Shown here: one piece after another, positions 29,799 to 38,653 of the stretch | Position numbering within the stretch: the stretch's first letter is position 1 | Layout: each line of letters starts with the position of its first letter | Assembly (NCBI RefSeq): GCF_900096895.1 | Contig: NZ_FMYO01000006.1 | Span: 97,630 to 161,629, forward strand | Direction of reading: 5' to 3' | Source of the DNA: Acinetobacter kookii | Lineage (GTDB): Bacteria; Pseudomonadota; Gammaproteobacteria; Pseudomonadales; Moraxellaceae | DNA length: 64,000 nucleotides | Notes under the pieces: generated by a model | Database searches by the model: none | Seen by the model: only the letters and a program-made list of their open reading frames with translations | What the model was told of the DNA's origin: nothing | Position numbers and translations under genes: made by a program

Positions 29799-30647
29799 TT
29801 AACCCAAAGCCTTCTCAGCAGCTTCAACCGTTTGACGAATCAAAGTGGTAATGGTCATTGGACCTACACCACCCGGAACTGGTGTATAAGCAGAAGCGAT
29901 TTCTTCGATCCCAACCAGTTGAATGTCACCGACACCACCGCCATCACGTGGGTGGAAACCGGCATCTACAACCACTGCACCTGGTTTGATCCAGTCTTTT
30001 TGAATCAATTCAGCTTTACCTACCGCACCAACAATGATGTCTGCCTGTTTTACAAAGCTTGCAAGGTCTTGGGTACGTGAATGGCAAATCGTGACTGTTG
30101 CATTTGCTTCAAGCAGCATTGCAGCCATCGGTTTACCCAAAATTGCAGAACGGCCAACAACAACGGCATGCTTACCTGCAATTTCAACGTTGTTTTCTTT
30201 CAGAATGGTCATGATGCCTGCAGGCGTTGCAGAACCATAAGCCGCTTCACCCATTGCCATACGGCCATAGCCCAGGCAAGTTACACCGTCTACGTCTTTC
30301 GCCAGTGAAATGGCATCAAAACATGCACGCTCATCAATTTGCGCAGGTACCGGATGCTGTAACAGAATACCGTGAACATCTGGGTTCGCGTTTAATTTTT
30401 CAATTTCCGCAAGCAACTGTTCAGTTGTGGTTTCCTTTGGAAGCTCAACTTTGAGTGAATCCATACCAACACGGCGGCAGGCATTACCTTTCATACGAAC
30501 GTAAGTTGCAGATGCACCATCATCACCCACCAAAATAGTCGCAAGGATTGGAGTACGACCTGATTTTGCTTTTAACGCTTCTACGCGAGTTAACAAATCA
30601 GCCTCAATTTGCTTTGCCAATGCACGACCATCTAATACTAATGCCAC
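29799..30647 (-). CDS. folD: Bifunctional methylenetetrahydrofolate dehydrogenase/cyclohydrolase
   Basis: One-carbon metabolism: methylene-THF to methenyl- and formyl-THF, NADP-dependent. 282 aa, the family length. Starts with GTG 30647 seven bases after GGAG. Catalytic [14 protein letters not shown], conserved [15 protein letters not shown]-binding [16 protein letters not shown] and C-terminal [15 protein letters not shown] are all intact. It is monocistronic, divergent from the tRNA cluster. Confidence 0.97.
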   Translation of the reverse strand: MALVLDGRALAKQIEADLLTRVEALKAKSGRTPILATILVGDDGASATYVRMKGNACRRVGMDSLKVELPKETTTEQLLAEIEKLNANPDVHGILLQHPVPAQIDERACFDAISLAKDVDGVTCLGYGRMAMGEAAYGSATPAGIMTILKENNVEIAGKHAVVVGRSAILGKPMAAMLLEANATVTICHSRTQDLASFVKQADIIVGAVGKAELIQKDWIKPGAVVVDAGFHPRDGGGVGDIQLVGIEEIASAYTPVPGGVGPMTITTLIRQTVEAAEKALG

Positions 30648-30755
30648 GGCACTTCTCCCAAATGTTGATATGAATCAATTTCGCACATTCTACATGAATA
30701 TTTTAAATATTTTCCGTTATATGCTGCTTTTCTGCACATCTGCATAAATCTACTA

Positions 30756-30783
30756 TTGTTTTTTTTTCAGGGCTTGATAATAT
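30756..30783 (+). promoter_or_regulatory. Putative promoter of the tRNA-Cys/tRNA-Leu unit
   Basis: TTGTTT at 30756-30761, 16 bases, TAATAT at 30778-30783, followed by a GC-containing discriminator before the tRNA at 30801. Confidence 0.55.
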
Positions 30784-30800
30784 ACGCAGCAACAAGAGAT

Positions 30801-30874
30801 GGCGGGGTGGCAGAGTGGTCATGCAGCGGACTGCAACTCCGTGTACGCCGGTTCGATTCCGACCTCCGCCTCCA
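30801..30874 (+). tRNA. tRNA-Cys (anticodon GCA)
   Basis: Complete cloverleaf. Acceptor GGCGGGG pairs with CCTCCGCC (with G-U), T-loop GGTTCGATTCC is present, anticodon GCA at 30833-30835, and the discriminator U plus CCA is encoded. Confidence 0.97.
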
Positions 30875-30884
30875 ATCTTGTTAA

Positions 30885-30970
30885 GCCCGAGTGGTGAAAT
30901 CGGTAGACACAGGGGATTTAAAATCCCCCGCCCACAAAGCGTGCCAGTTCGAGTCTGGCCTCGGGCACCA
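30885..30970 (+). tRNA. tRNA-Leu (anticodon TAA)
   Basis: 86 nt with the long class II variable arm. Acceptor GCCCGAG/CTCGGGC, anticodon loop TTTAAAA with TAA at 30919-30921, T-loop GTTCGAGTC, CCA encoded. It is 10 bp after tRNA-Cys, like the cysT-leuZ part of the E. coli glyW-cysT-leuZ cluster, without tRNA-Gly. Confidence 0.97.
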
Positions 30971-31004
30971 TTCTTAGCCTACTAAGATGGTGTAAATAAA
31001 GAAT

Positions 31005-31027
31005 CCAGCGACCAGCTGGTTTTTTTA
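31005..31027 (+). terminator. Terminator of the tRNA unit
   Basis: CCAGC, GACCA, GCTGG followed by a run of eight T (one shared with the stem edge). Confidence 0.8.
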
Positions 31028-31081
31028 TGCCTGAAATTTCTTCCAGACCCCTCTCTTATTTCACGCTCTTTCATTTCTTTG

Positions 31082-31987
31082 TTAATGATGATTCTGTAAA
31101 TAACCCTGCAGGCTAGCTTCCAGCTCTTGCTGCAAATGTGCTGGCTTTATTATTTTCACATAAGGAATCCAGTAACGTACCAGCGGGTTCAATTCTTTCT
31201 GATGCCGAATTTGACAACTCATCAACAGCCCTTCTGTTTCCGATTCATCTAGAATCGCTTGTTCTGGAAAAATCCGGCGTTGCTTAAAATAAATCGAAGC
31301 CTCTGGGTGCACAGATAAAACTACTTCCTGTTTTTCGTACTGAAACCAGATGCCTTCATCATCTTCCAATTGCTGCAAGATAGTCTGATCATGTTCAAAC
31401 GCTGAAAGCCGATGGCTACAGATAATTTTCTCAATACGCCCCAGACGGTAAACGCGCAGTTCCTGCTTGCGTACAGCCGCCAAATACCAGTTGCCCATGT
31501 GATGAATTAATCGATAGGGTTTTACAACCCGTATTTGGCCTCTGTAAAGCAAAGCGATTTGTTGTCTTTTTTGAATACTTGCAGTGAGCACCTTGAAATG
31601 TTCAGCATACTGGGTATTGTCTTCAAAATTGTAGCCTTTGGCAGAAAAAACCGGATTGGACCGATTGTCGAACAGTTCCCTTAAAAAGGAGATATCTAAA
31701 GAGGGATAAAGATTCTGAATGCCAGACAGCTGGGCAAAATTTTGGATATCCTGTAATTTAAAGCGCCCAAAATAGGAAGAATCCAGGTAAAATTTTTTGG
31801 TTTTAGTGTCTTGAATAAGTGGAAGATAAGAATTTAAACGATCAAAATCACGCTCTATGGTTCGGCTACTGACCCGAAACTCAAGCGCCAATTCATGCAC
31901 GCTCAGTTGATGCCCTACATTAAGCTTTGTCAGTATACGGGCCAAACGTTCTGCAAGACGCTCATGTGTTGAAGGATGACCCTTCAT
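31082..31987 (-). CDS. HTH-WYL transcriptional regulator
   Basis: 301 aa from ATG 31987, four bases after AGAGGGG; a longer in-frame start at 32014 is upstream of that site. N-terminal winged helix-turn-helix of the DeoR/HTH_11 type (LSVHELALEFRVSSRTIERDF near residue 30), then a WYL domain (IALLYRGQIRVVKPYRLIHH, GNWYLAAVRK), with a C-terminal extension domain. WYL domains sense nucleic-acid or nucleotide ligands and often regulate defence genes; nothing of that kind is next to it, only a small unknown gene upstream on the same strand. Confidence 0.82.
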   Translation of the reverse strand: MKGHPSTHERLAERLARILTKLNVGHQLSVHELALEFRVSSRTIERDFDRLNSYLPLIQDTKTKKFYLDSSYFGRFKLQDIQNFAQLSGIQNLYPSLDISFLRELFDNRSNPVFSAKGYNFEDNTQYAEHFKVLTASIQKRQQIALLYRGQIRVVKPYRLIHHMGNWYLAAVRKQELRVYRLGRIEKIICSHRLSAFEHDQTILQQLEDDEGIWFQYEKQEVVLSVHPEASIYFKQRRIFPEQAILDESETEGLLMSCQIRHQKELNPLVRYWIPYVKIIKPAHLQQELEASLQGYLQNHH

Positions 31988-32124
31988 AAAACCCCTCTTT
32001 GTGCTTTGCAGCACAACGCTTAAAATGCGTAAAATTATTCAATTATGAAAAAATTATAGCGTCAATTAAAAACGTGTTTCTGAGTATTTTCTCCGACTTA
32101 AGGCTAATATGGCGGCTTTAAAAG

Positions 32125-32322
32125 TTATTGAATCGAACGTATCCGACGGCTTTTTTTGCCTTTACCATTCAGGCGTTCGACATAACGCTCCAGATGTAGC
32201 ATGGCTTTATAAAACTGATGCAGATTAGAAGGCAATACCTGATTGCAAATAATGGCTTTATGCAATCTTTTCAAGGCACGTAAGCCATGTTCAGATGTAT
32301 AAGGAGCTGAGACTATTTTCAT
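32125..32322 (-). CDS. Small basic protein, unknown function
   Basis: 65 aa from ATG 32322, six bases after AAGGAAG; the open frame upstream to 32364 is not needed. Lys/Arg-rich with a basic C-terminus (RLNGKGKKSRRIRSIQ), predicted helical. It is transcribed toward the WYL regulator, 137 bp away. No family recognised. Confidence 0.55.
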   Translation of the reverse strand: MKIVSAPYTSEHGLRALKRLHKAIICNQVLPSNLHQFYKAMLHLERYVERLNGKGKKSRRIRSIQ

Positions 32323-32517
32323 AATATTCTTCCTTTTATTACATGACGCTTCAATTAAAACCAATCAATTTAGTCGGATTATCTTAAAACTTAATTTACC
32401 TCCTGGTTCTGACAGGTTGTGTCAATTAATCGACCTTTTTTACCATTTTTTAAAATTTATGACCTTTTTTCTATTCATTAATTTAAATTAGTTATCATTT
32501 TTTATTACATGCAAAAT

Positions 32518-32545
32518 AAAAGCCAACATCTGTTGGCTTTTATTT
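32518..32545 (-). terminator. Terminator of the quinone oxidoreductase gene
   Basis: AAAAGCCAACA, TC, TGTTGGCTTTTATTTTAT hairpin; A/T tracts on both sides. Confidence 0.8.
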
Positions 32546-32563
32546 TATTTAAAGCTGGAATCG

Positions 32564-33556
32564 TTAGATGATTTCCACCACAACTTTACCGACATGCTCA
32601 CCGGTATCCATCACCGCATGTGCATCCTGAATCTGGTCAAACTTGAAAGTTTTATAGATCATTGGCAAGCATTCTCCTTTTGCCCACAGCGGAGCAACCT
32701 GCTCTTTTAAGCCTTGAGCAATTTCAGCCTTTTCAGCAGTATTACGTGCACGCATGGTTGAACCGGTAATGGTCAGGCGTTTCATCATGATTTGACCGAG
32801 TTTGACCTCTTTGGCTTTGGCCCCACCCAAGAAAGCGATATAGACCAGACGACCGTCACGACGCAGCAGATTCAGGTTTTTCTCCAGATATGGCGCACCG
32901 ACCATATCCAGAATCACATCGACACCGCCATTCTCTGTAACTTCATTAATGACTTGCTCGAAGTCTTGAGTCTTATAATTGATGGCATGGGTTAAATCTG
33001 AAATGGCCGCAACTTTTTCATCGGTCCCTACAGTGGCAAAAGTTTTGATGCCGAGTGATTTACACAGCATTAAAGCAGTGGTTCCAATTCCGCTGGTTCC
33101 ACCATGCACCAGTACCGTTTCCCCTGCTTTGGCTTTACCCATCTGGAACACGTTGGCCCATACGGTAAAGAAAGTTTCAGGAATCGCCGCTGCCTGAGTA
33201 AAGCTCACGCCTTCAGGAATTGCCAAGGTTTGGCTTTCAGGCACCACACAATATTCCGCATAACCGCCGCCATTGGTCAGGCCGCAAACCTTATCGCCAA
33301 CCTTAAACTGGCTAACACCACTACCCACGGCCACCACTTCACCGGCCACTTCCAGACCCGGTACAGGCGTTACCCCTTTAGGCATTGGATATAAACCCTG
33401 GCGCTGCAAAATGTCAGGACGGTTAATACCAAAGGCATGTACTTTTACCAAGACTTCATCTGCTTTAGCTTCAGGTACTGCAACAGTTTCGTAAGCGAGT
33501 TTATCCACGCCGCCCGGTTCTGTGATAATGACTTGTTGCATCGTCGCTTGTGACAT
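32564..33556 (-). CDS. NAD(P)H quinone oxidoreductase, MDR superfamily (PIG3-like)
   Basis: 330 aa, zinc-free medium-chain reductase. The N-terminal GroES-like fold contains FGINRPDILQRQGLYP and PVPGLEVAGEVVAVG; the nucleotide-binding domain has VLVHGGTSGIGTTAL near residue 148; LDMVGAPYLEKNL follows. The QGLYP motif marks the TP53I3/PIG3 quinone-reductase subgroup. Reduces quinones or enals with NADPH; substrate unknown. Start ATG with an AGGAA site. Monocistronic. Confidence 0.85.
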   Translation of the reverse strand: MSQATMQQVIITEPGGVDKLAYETVAVPEAKADEVLVKVHAFGINRPDILQRQGLYPMPKGVTPVPGLEVAGEVVAVGSGVSQFKVGDKVCGLTNGGGYAEYCVVPESQTLAIPEGVSFTQAAAIPETFFTVWANVFQMGKAKAGETVLVHGGTSGIGTTALMLCKSLGIKTFATVGTDEKVAAISDLTHAINYKTQDFEQVINEVTENGGVDVILDMVGAPYLEKNLNLLRRDGRLVYIAFLGGAKAKEVKLGQIMMKRLTITGSTMRARNTAEKAEIAQGLKEQVAPLWAKGECLPMIYKTFKFDQIQDAHAVMDTGEHVGKVVVEII

Positions 33557-33687
33557 AGTTTATTCCTGATCTATTCATTGCTTTTTAAATTTACCGCCCT
33601 ATTTGAACATAGAAATAGCTGGGAATGAATAACCGTGGACTTATGTATAATCCTCTCACTATTCAGCAAAATAATATGAGATAGCAC

Positions 33688-34128
33688 ATGGCAACCATTC
33701 AAAAAGCTAAAATGCAGGATATGGATGCTATCTTAGGCATCTGGCTCAATGCTTCCTTGCAGGCGCATGATTTTATTCCTGCTGCTTACTGGGAAAAGCA
33801 GCTGATTCCGATGCGTGATCTTTATCTACCTTTGGCCGAAAATTTTGTCATTAAAGAAAATCAAACAGTGCTGGGTTTTGCGTCTTTATTAAGATCTGAG
33901 GCGGTGTTGGCTGCACTTTTTATTGCACCTCATCAGCAAGGTTCTGGATATGGCAAATGTTTAATTGATTTTTTAAAACAGCAATGTGATGAATTGCATT
34001 TAAATGTTTATGCTGAAAATACCGCAGCGGTCAATTTTTATCGGCAGCAGGGTTTTAAAATCATCAGCCAAGCCCTAGATAAAAACACCGGTCATGCAGA
34101 ATTGAGTATGACTTGGTCCAAGCCTTAA
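33688..34128 (+). CDS. GNAT-family N-acetyltransferase
   Basis: 146 aa. Single GNAT fold with the acetyl-CoA motif LFIAPHQQGSGYGKCLIDFL near residue 90 and the C-terminal NTAAVNFYRQQGFKII. YjaB-like layout. Acetyl acceptor unknown. A thioredoxin-like gene follows after 24 bp and may share the transcript. Confidence 0.85.
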   Translation: MATIQKAKMQDMDAILGIWLNASLQAHDFIPAAYWEKQLIPMRDLYLPLAENFVIKENQTVLGFASLLRSEAVLAALFIAPHQQGSGYGKCLIDFLKQQCDELHLNVYAENTAAVNFYRQQGFKIISQALDKNTGHAELSMTWSKP

Positions 34129-34152
34129 TTTGGAAAAGATAAGGACAAATTG

Positions 34153-34482
34153 ATGTCAGCCGTCATTGCATACAATGAAGATAATTATAGTGACTTTGAA
34201 TGGTTTGAAGGCCTGGCAGTCATCCGTTTCTATGCCGACTGGTGCAAACCCTGTGTACAGAACTTCCCTGTCTTTGAACAGCTGGCCGCTCATTATGCTG
34301 AAGTCAAACCCGAGATCAAATTCGGTAAGATCAATGTCGATCAATCCCCGATTCTGACCTTGCGCTATAACGTTTATGGTTTGCCTTCTACACTGATTTT
34401 TAAAAATGGACAAATCATTCAACGGATTGCAGGGGTGAAAAGTTTGAATGAAATGAAAAGTATTGTTGATTTAATGGACTAA
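34153..34482 (+). CDS. Thioredoxin-family protein with CKPC active site
   Basis: 109 aa, single thioredoxin fold, no signal peptide, hence cytosolic. Start ATG 34153, seven bases after AAGGA. Active site RFYADWCKPCVQNFP (CKPC instead of the thioredoxin CGPC, which should shift redox potential), the conserved cis-Pro in YGLPSTLIF, and the Gly in RIAGVKS. Probable disulfide reductase; partner unknown. Confidence 0.85.
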   Translation: MSAVIAYNEDNYSDFEWFEGLAVIRFYADWCKPCVQNFPVFEQLAAHYAEVKPEIKFGKINVDQSPILTLRYNVYGLPSTLIFKNGQIIQRIAGVKSLNEMKSIVDLMD

Positions 34483-34618
34483 TATAAAATTATCTTTGCT
34501 GATCAATAAAAATACTCAATTGAATATTGTAGCGTCATTTCAGTAAATCTTACTTTATTTCTATTATTATTCAATATATTGTAAGACCCACACCGACAAT
34601 AAAAAATACTCAATTATT

Positions 34619-34897
34619 ATGGATTTAAAAGTCATTTTCCTATTTTGCCTGTTCCCTTGTTTGGGCATTATTTTCCTGACATGGTTGTTGCGTTTTCCTT
34701 GGGCCTGGCTATTTAAAACTGTGATTGCTTTTGAAGTTGTAGTTGCAATTTTGGTATTTGTCATTGAGCTTGATGCAAGAAAAACACCTGAGAATAGCGG
34801 CTGGATCATGATCTTTGCAGCCGTCTTTCAGATCTATTTTGCCGTACTGCTTATGTTGACCCGCTTAGTGATCTGGCTGATAAAAAAACGGGGCTAA
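34619..34897 (+). CDS. Small membrane protein, unknown function
   Basis: 92 aa with three hydrophobic segments (about 5-27, 30-50, 63-87) separated by a short polar loop DARKTPENSG. Ends in IKKRG. There is no clear ribosome binding site, so the start is uncertain. No family recognised. Confidence 0.5.
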   Translation: MDLKVIFLFCLFPCLGIIFLTWLLRFPWAWLFKTVIAFEVVVAILVFVIELDARKTPENSGWIMIFAAVFQIYFAVLLMLTRLVIWLIKKRG

Positions 34898-34967
34898 ATC
34901 TTATATATTCATCCCGTCTCTTATATTCCATGGTTTTGACAGTTTTTAAATCAAACCGAATCGTTTT

Positions 34968-35219
34968 TTACTTAGGCATTTCTACAAATTGCATTAGAAA
35001 TTTACGTACCAATGGCAGCACGACCAGAATCAATGGAAATGCCATCAGCCATGACAAGCTCCAGGCATGTAGCCATAATGAGATAAACTGGTCACTCCAG
35101 CCTTTATTCAGCAGCATGTTAAAGCAGGAAATTGCTCCACTCATAATGCCCGACAGAATAAGGGGCATCAGCCAGGTTAGATGCTTAGGGTGAAATTTTG
35201 GGAGATTATTTTTCATCAT
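34968..35219 (-). CDS. DUF2798 family membrane protein
   Basis: 83 aa, two transmembrane helices. Characteristic DUF2798 sequence: MPLILSGIMSGAISCFNML, then WLHAWSLSWLMAFPLILVV. Function unknown; members often sit next to transcription regulators. It is 30 bp downstream of the PadR gene on the same strand, so it is probably the gene that PadR controls. Confidence 0.75.
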   Translation of the reverse strand: MMKNNLPKFHPKHLTWLMPLILSGIMSGAISCFNMLLNKGWSDQFISLWLHAWSLSWLMAFPLILVVLPLVRKFLMQFVEMPK

Positions 35220-35249
35220 TTAACCTGATCTTTTAAATCGTGAATCGAA

Positions 35250-35759
35250 TTACAAACGGGTAATGTTCGCTGCGGCTTGGTCAATCTGTTCTGCAATCTT
35301 TAGAACGTCTTTACTGCTTAATTCAGCATGAGACAGCTTTAAACGCAGGGAAGTTTTCAGGTTTTCCATCGCACGTTTGATATCAATAAACTGTTCGTTG
35401 TTGTGGATTTGCTTACGCGTATTAAAACGGTCGAGAACTTTATTGACCTCTTGTTGATGCGCGGCTAAATGTTTTAGGCCTTTGGCTGTAATATGATATT
35501 GCTTGCGCTCATCCACACTCAGCTTTACTTCTGTGTAATGGTGTTCTTCAAGATAGTTGATGGTCGGACAGATGGTGCCGGTGCTCGGCTTGTAGTTTCC
35601 ACCAACCAAAGCAGCAACATCTTTGATAATGTCGTAGCTAAACTTTGGGGATTGGGCAATAAAGTGCAGCACCAAGAGCTTCATTTCGCCTGCTTCAAAC
35701 AGGCGTTTTCGGATTTTAACAGGACTTTCGCTAACTGCGAGAAGGTCTGAATTTGGCAT
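35250..35759 (-). CDS. PadR-family transcriptional regulator
   Basis: 169 aa from ATG 35759 (MPNSDLLAVSES). GAGG lies 12 bases upstream, a little far; an in-frame TTG at 35777 lies on the site itself. The winged helix (KLLVLHFIAQSPKFSYDI, TICPTINYLEEHHYTEV, the wing KQYHITAKG) is typical of PadR. The C-terminal helices about 100-169 form the dimerisation part of the PadR_C-like group. A perfect palindrome lies 24 bp upstream of the start, which suggests autoregulation. Forms an operon with DUF2798. Confidence 0.85.
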   Translation of the reverse strand: MPNSDLLAVSESPVKIRKRLFEAGEMKLLVLHFIAQSPKFSYDIIKDVAALVGGNYKPSTGTICPTINYLEEHHYTEVKLSVDERKQYHITAKGLKHLAAHQQEVNKVLDRFNTRKQIHNNEQFIDIKRAMENLKTSLRLKLSHAELSSKDVLKIAEQIDQAAANITRL

Positions 35760-35782
35760 AGCTAAGACATACCTCAAAAACC

Positions 35783-35800
35783 ATTAAGATATATCTTAAT
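35783..35800. promoter_or_regulatory. Perfect 18-bp palindrome, probable PadR operator
   Basis: ATTAAGATATATCTTAAT, fully self-complementary, directly upstream of padR and within its promoter region. PadR family dimers bind such AT-rich inverted repeats. Confidence 0.6.
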
Positions 35801-36104
35801 ATATTTTTAAAATTTTAGTCACCTCTATTTTTTAATTATTTTAGATTTAGATGACCTCTAAATTCCTTCAATTTTTATCCTACTCCAATATAATAATGAG
35901 ACTTTTTATGTATATTTTCTAATAACATATCAAAATTATTAAAAAAAATTTATGTTTAATATTTCAATTTTGAATTTTTTAAATTGTTATGAAGCTATTT
36001 TAAGAATTCAGTTAATATTAATTATATAAACTCAAAGTGTTTTGATCCTTCCATTCCATTTAAGAATTTTAGAAAAGTTTTACATTAAAGAAGAACTTTC
36101 ATAT
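35801..36104. other. Very AT-rich intergenic stretch
   Basis: No gene, terminator or clear repeat seen. It separates the PadR pair from the orphan membrane protein and shares that gene's low GC. Confidence 0.4.
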
Positions 36105-36869
36105 TTATAATGCTTCTTTACTAAGCTTTATCAAGTCTTTAAGCTTATCTCTCCATTCATTGATAACCTTATTATGTTCTGCTTCATTGAACTTCACACT
36201 TTTTAATCCTAATTCTGAACGAAAAGCATTAAGTAAATCTATATTAACTTTGGCCATCTCTCCTTTTAATTCAAAAAGTTTAATATTTGCTATATCTTCC
36301 AATTCACATCTTTTTAAAATTAACTTTAGCCTTTCATCTACATATTCTTTTTTTAAATTACTAACAGCTTTTTTGTGTTCCAAAGCTCGTTGTGTAGCAT
36401 TCATGTCCCCTTTAACAAATGCATCATAATATTTTTGCTGTAAAAAAATTATTTCATTTTCAAAATTATTAATTATAGGGTCAATTGCAGAAATCTCACT
36501 TTTTATATCAATAATTGCGTAACCCAACTCAATCATTTGGAAATAAATAGATATATAGGTATTCTCCCATCTATTCACTATCTCCAAAGAGTCAAGATGC
36601 AAAACCATTTTTACTTTTGTAAGACTCTGAAAAAATTCAATAGGTAATTCAATATTTTCATTAATTGCTACATAAATTGGATGTTTCAACTTATACAATG
36701 CTGAATCAATATTCTCTGCCAAATTCATGAAAATATTAAGTTTAAGCTGGAGTTCTCGACTTTTTCTATTATGTCTGACCGTTAATAAACTGAATACTAT
36801 AGTCACTAATACTGTGCATAATGCAATTAAACTTTGATTAGTTTTCAAAAAGACTAAGAATTCATTCAT
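36105..36869 (-). CDS. AT-rich orphan protein with one membrane helix and coiled coil
   Basis: 254 aa from ATG 36869 (MNEFLVFLKTNQSL). Residues about 10-32 form a transmembrane helix; RHNRKSRELQLK marks the positive-inside face. The rest is long helical, rich in Lys, Glu, Ile and Asn (ENEIIFLQQKYYDAFVKG, LKRCELEDIANIKLFELKG), probably a cytosolic coiled-coil domain. Codon use is clearly more AT-biased than in neighbouring cysN, which suggests recent gain. No family recognised. Confidence 0.65.
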   Translation of the reverse strand: MNEFLVFLKTNQSLIALCTVLVTIVFSLLTVRHNRKSRELQLKLNIFMNLAENIDSALYKLKHPIYVAINENIELPIEFFQSLTKVKMVLHLDSLEIVNRWENTYISIYFQMIELGYAIIDIKSEISAIDPIINNFENEIIFLQQKYYDAFVKGDMNATQRALEHKKAVSNLKKEYVDERLKLILKRCELEDIANIKLFELKGEMAKVNIDLLNAFRSELGLKSVKFNEAEHNKVINEWRDKLKDLIKLSKEAL

Positions 36870-36906
36870 TATTATGATTATCAAAAATTTAATTTTAATA
36901 TTCTAC

Positions 36907-36938
36907 ATAAAAAACCCGCCTTTCGGCAGGTTTTTTAA
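36907..36938. terminator. Terminator downstream of cysN
   Basis: AAAAAACCCGCC, TTTC, GGCAGGTTTTTT; symmetrical, serves cysN. Confidence 0.85.
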
Positions 36939-36952
36939 ATCAATTCAATCTA

Positions 36953-38569
36953 TTAAAGACGAACCAATTCCACAATTTTCTCAGCCAATTCTTCAACCGA
37001 CTCTTGCGCGAAGCTTACATCTGTACCTTCCGCAACAGTGGTAATCACCGCAATACCTGTTTCACGAAGCAGTGCAACTTGCGCAGCATCAAGGTCAGCT
37101 TTGGCAATCGTAACAATACCTTGTTGAAGCAACAGGTTTTCAAGCGCTTGTGCACTTTCCAGTGCTTTGGCAGATACCGTAATTGACGCAGGTTTTTGAC
37201 CCAAACGTGCTGCACGGTCTTCCGCAGTGACAGGGTTGCTATGTGCAGTCCACTCAACCGACTCTTCAACCATACCTGCACCAATCGTTACGTTGTTCAA
37301 ACGATCAATGAAGATAAACGAACCGGTGTAACGGCTGTCCTGATAACGGTCAAAGACCACTGGCGCATCAAATTCAACAGTCACATTGGCAATCGCATTC
37401 AGCTCAAGGTGATCCACTTGCATTTGCTCAAGCGTATTCACATTGGTACGGAAGTTAATGCCAGTCACTTTGGCAGGCACAGTTTGCGTACCAATCTTGA
37501 TATTATACAGCTTGCCAATTACTAACGGCTGATCCGCCATCCAGACCACAGTCGCTTTCACTGAACGTGAAATGGCAGGAACAGCCTGATCCGCACGAAC
37601 CAGCATATTACCGCGTGATACGTCAATTTCATCGTTTAGCGTAAGTGTGACTGCTTGACCTGCAAATGCATGTTCAAGGTTGCCATCAAAGGTAACGATT
37701 TCTTTAACGGTTGAAGTCTTACCCGATGGTAAAGCAACAACTTTATCGCCCACATTGATTTCACCCAGCGCAATCGTACCTGCGAAACCACGGAAGTCGA
37801 GGTTAGGACGGTTGACATACTGTACAGGGAAACGGAAATCACGTTGCGCGGTATCGCGGTTAATTTCAACAGACTCAAGCGTACCCATCAAGGTTTCACC
37901 AGTGTACCACGGCGTATTGGCAGACTTGTTCACCACGTTATCGCCATTCAATGCAGAAATAGGCGTAAAGATGATGTTGCTTGGCTTGCGGTCGCCTAAC
38001 TGGTTTACGAAGTTGGCATAATCGGCCTGAATTTCATTGAAGCGCGCTTCAGAGAATTCTACCAGGTCCATTTTGTTGATCGCAACAATAATGTTCTTAA
38101 TACCGAGCAAGCTTGCAATATAGGTATGACGGCGGGTTTGGGTTTGTACACCGTAACGCGCATCAATCAGGATGATTGCAAGGTCACAGGTAGATGCACC
38201 TGTCGCCATGTTACGGGTGTATTGCTCGTGTCCTGGAGTATCGGCAATGATGAACTTGCGCTTTTCGGTAGAGAAATAACGGTAAGCCACATCAATGGTA
38301 ATCCCCTGCTCACGTTCAGCTTGCAGACCATCTACAAGTAACGCCAAGTCAGGTGCATCACCCGTTGTACCGACTTTTTTCGAGTCACGGGTTACGGCTT
38401 GCAATTGATCTTCATAAATCAATTTTGAATCGTAAAGCAAACGACCGATTAAAGTCGATTTACCGTCATCCACATTACCGCAAGTCAGGAAACGTAGCAG
38501 GTCTTTATTTTCGTGCTGTTTTAAATACGCCAGAATATCCTGGCTAATCAATTCTGATTGATGAGACAT
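36953..38569 (-). CDS. cysN: Sulfate adenylyltransferase subunit 1 (GTPase)
   Basis: GTPase subunit of ATP sulfurylase, which makes APS from sulfate with CysD. 538 aa, about 60 longer than E. coli CysN. G-motifs [21 protein letters not shown], and NKMDL are intact, followed by two EF-Tu-like beta-barrel domains. The C-terminal extra segment (after about 475) does not contain a second P-loop, so it is not an APS kinase fusion; the APS kinase must be elsewhere. Downstream of cysD, 84 bp away, with a repeat in the gap. Confidence 0.95.
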   Translation of the reverse strand: MSHQSELISQDILAYLKQHENKDLLRFLTCGNVDDGKSTLIGRLLYDSKLIYEDQLQAVTRDSKKVGTTGDAPDLALLVDGLQAEREQGITIDVAYRYFSTEKRKFIIADTPGHEQYTRNMATGASTCDLAIILIDARYGVQTQTRRHTYIASLLGIKNIIVAINKMDLVEFSEARFNEIQADYANFVNQLGDRKPSNIIFTPISALNGDNVVNKSANTPWYTGETLMGTLESVEINRDTAQRDFRFPVQYVNRPNLDFRGFAGTIALGEINVGDKVVALPSGKTSTVKEIVTFDGNLEHAFAGQAVTLTLNDEIDVSRGNMLVRADQAVPAISRSVKATVVWMADQPLVIGKLYNIKIGTQTVPAKVTGINFRTNVNTLEQMQVDHLELNAIANVTVEFDAPVVFDRYQDSRYTGSFIFIDRLNNVTIGAGMVEESVEWTAHSNPVTAEDRAARLGQKPASITVSAKALESAQALENLLLQQGIVTIAKADLDAAQVALLRETGIAVITTVAEGTDVSFAQESVEELAEKIVELVRL

Positions 38570-38605
38570 TGCTCAAAGCTCCACAAATTCGTTGAAATCA
38601 GTTTT

Positions 38606-38643
38606 TAATCCCCCTGTTTCCCCCTTTTAAAAAGGGGGACTTT
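38606..38643. repeat. C5/G5 inverted repeat in the cysD-cysN gap
   Basis: CCCCC-TTTTAAAA-AGGGGG, preceded by AATCCCCCTGT. This resembles dispersed short intergenic repeats rather than a normal terminator. It lies between two genes that must be co-expressed. Confidence 0.55.
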
Positions 38644-38653
38644 CATCAGGAAA

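Noticed and set aside
31082..31987. WYL regulator as the marker of a defence island next to tRNA genes
   Set aside because: Neighbours are tRNAs, a 65-aa unknown and a quinone oxidoreductase; no nuclease, helicase or integrase genes and no att-like repeat of the tRNA end was seen.
36953..38569. CysN C-terminal extension as a fused APS kinase (CysNC)
   Set aside because: The extension is only about 60 residues and has no second P-loop.
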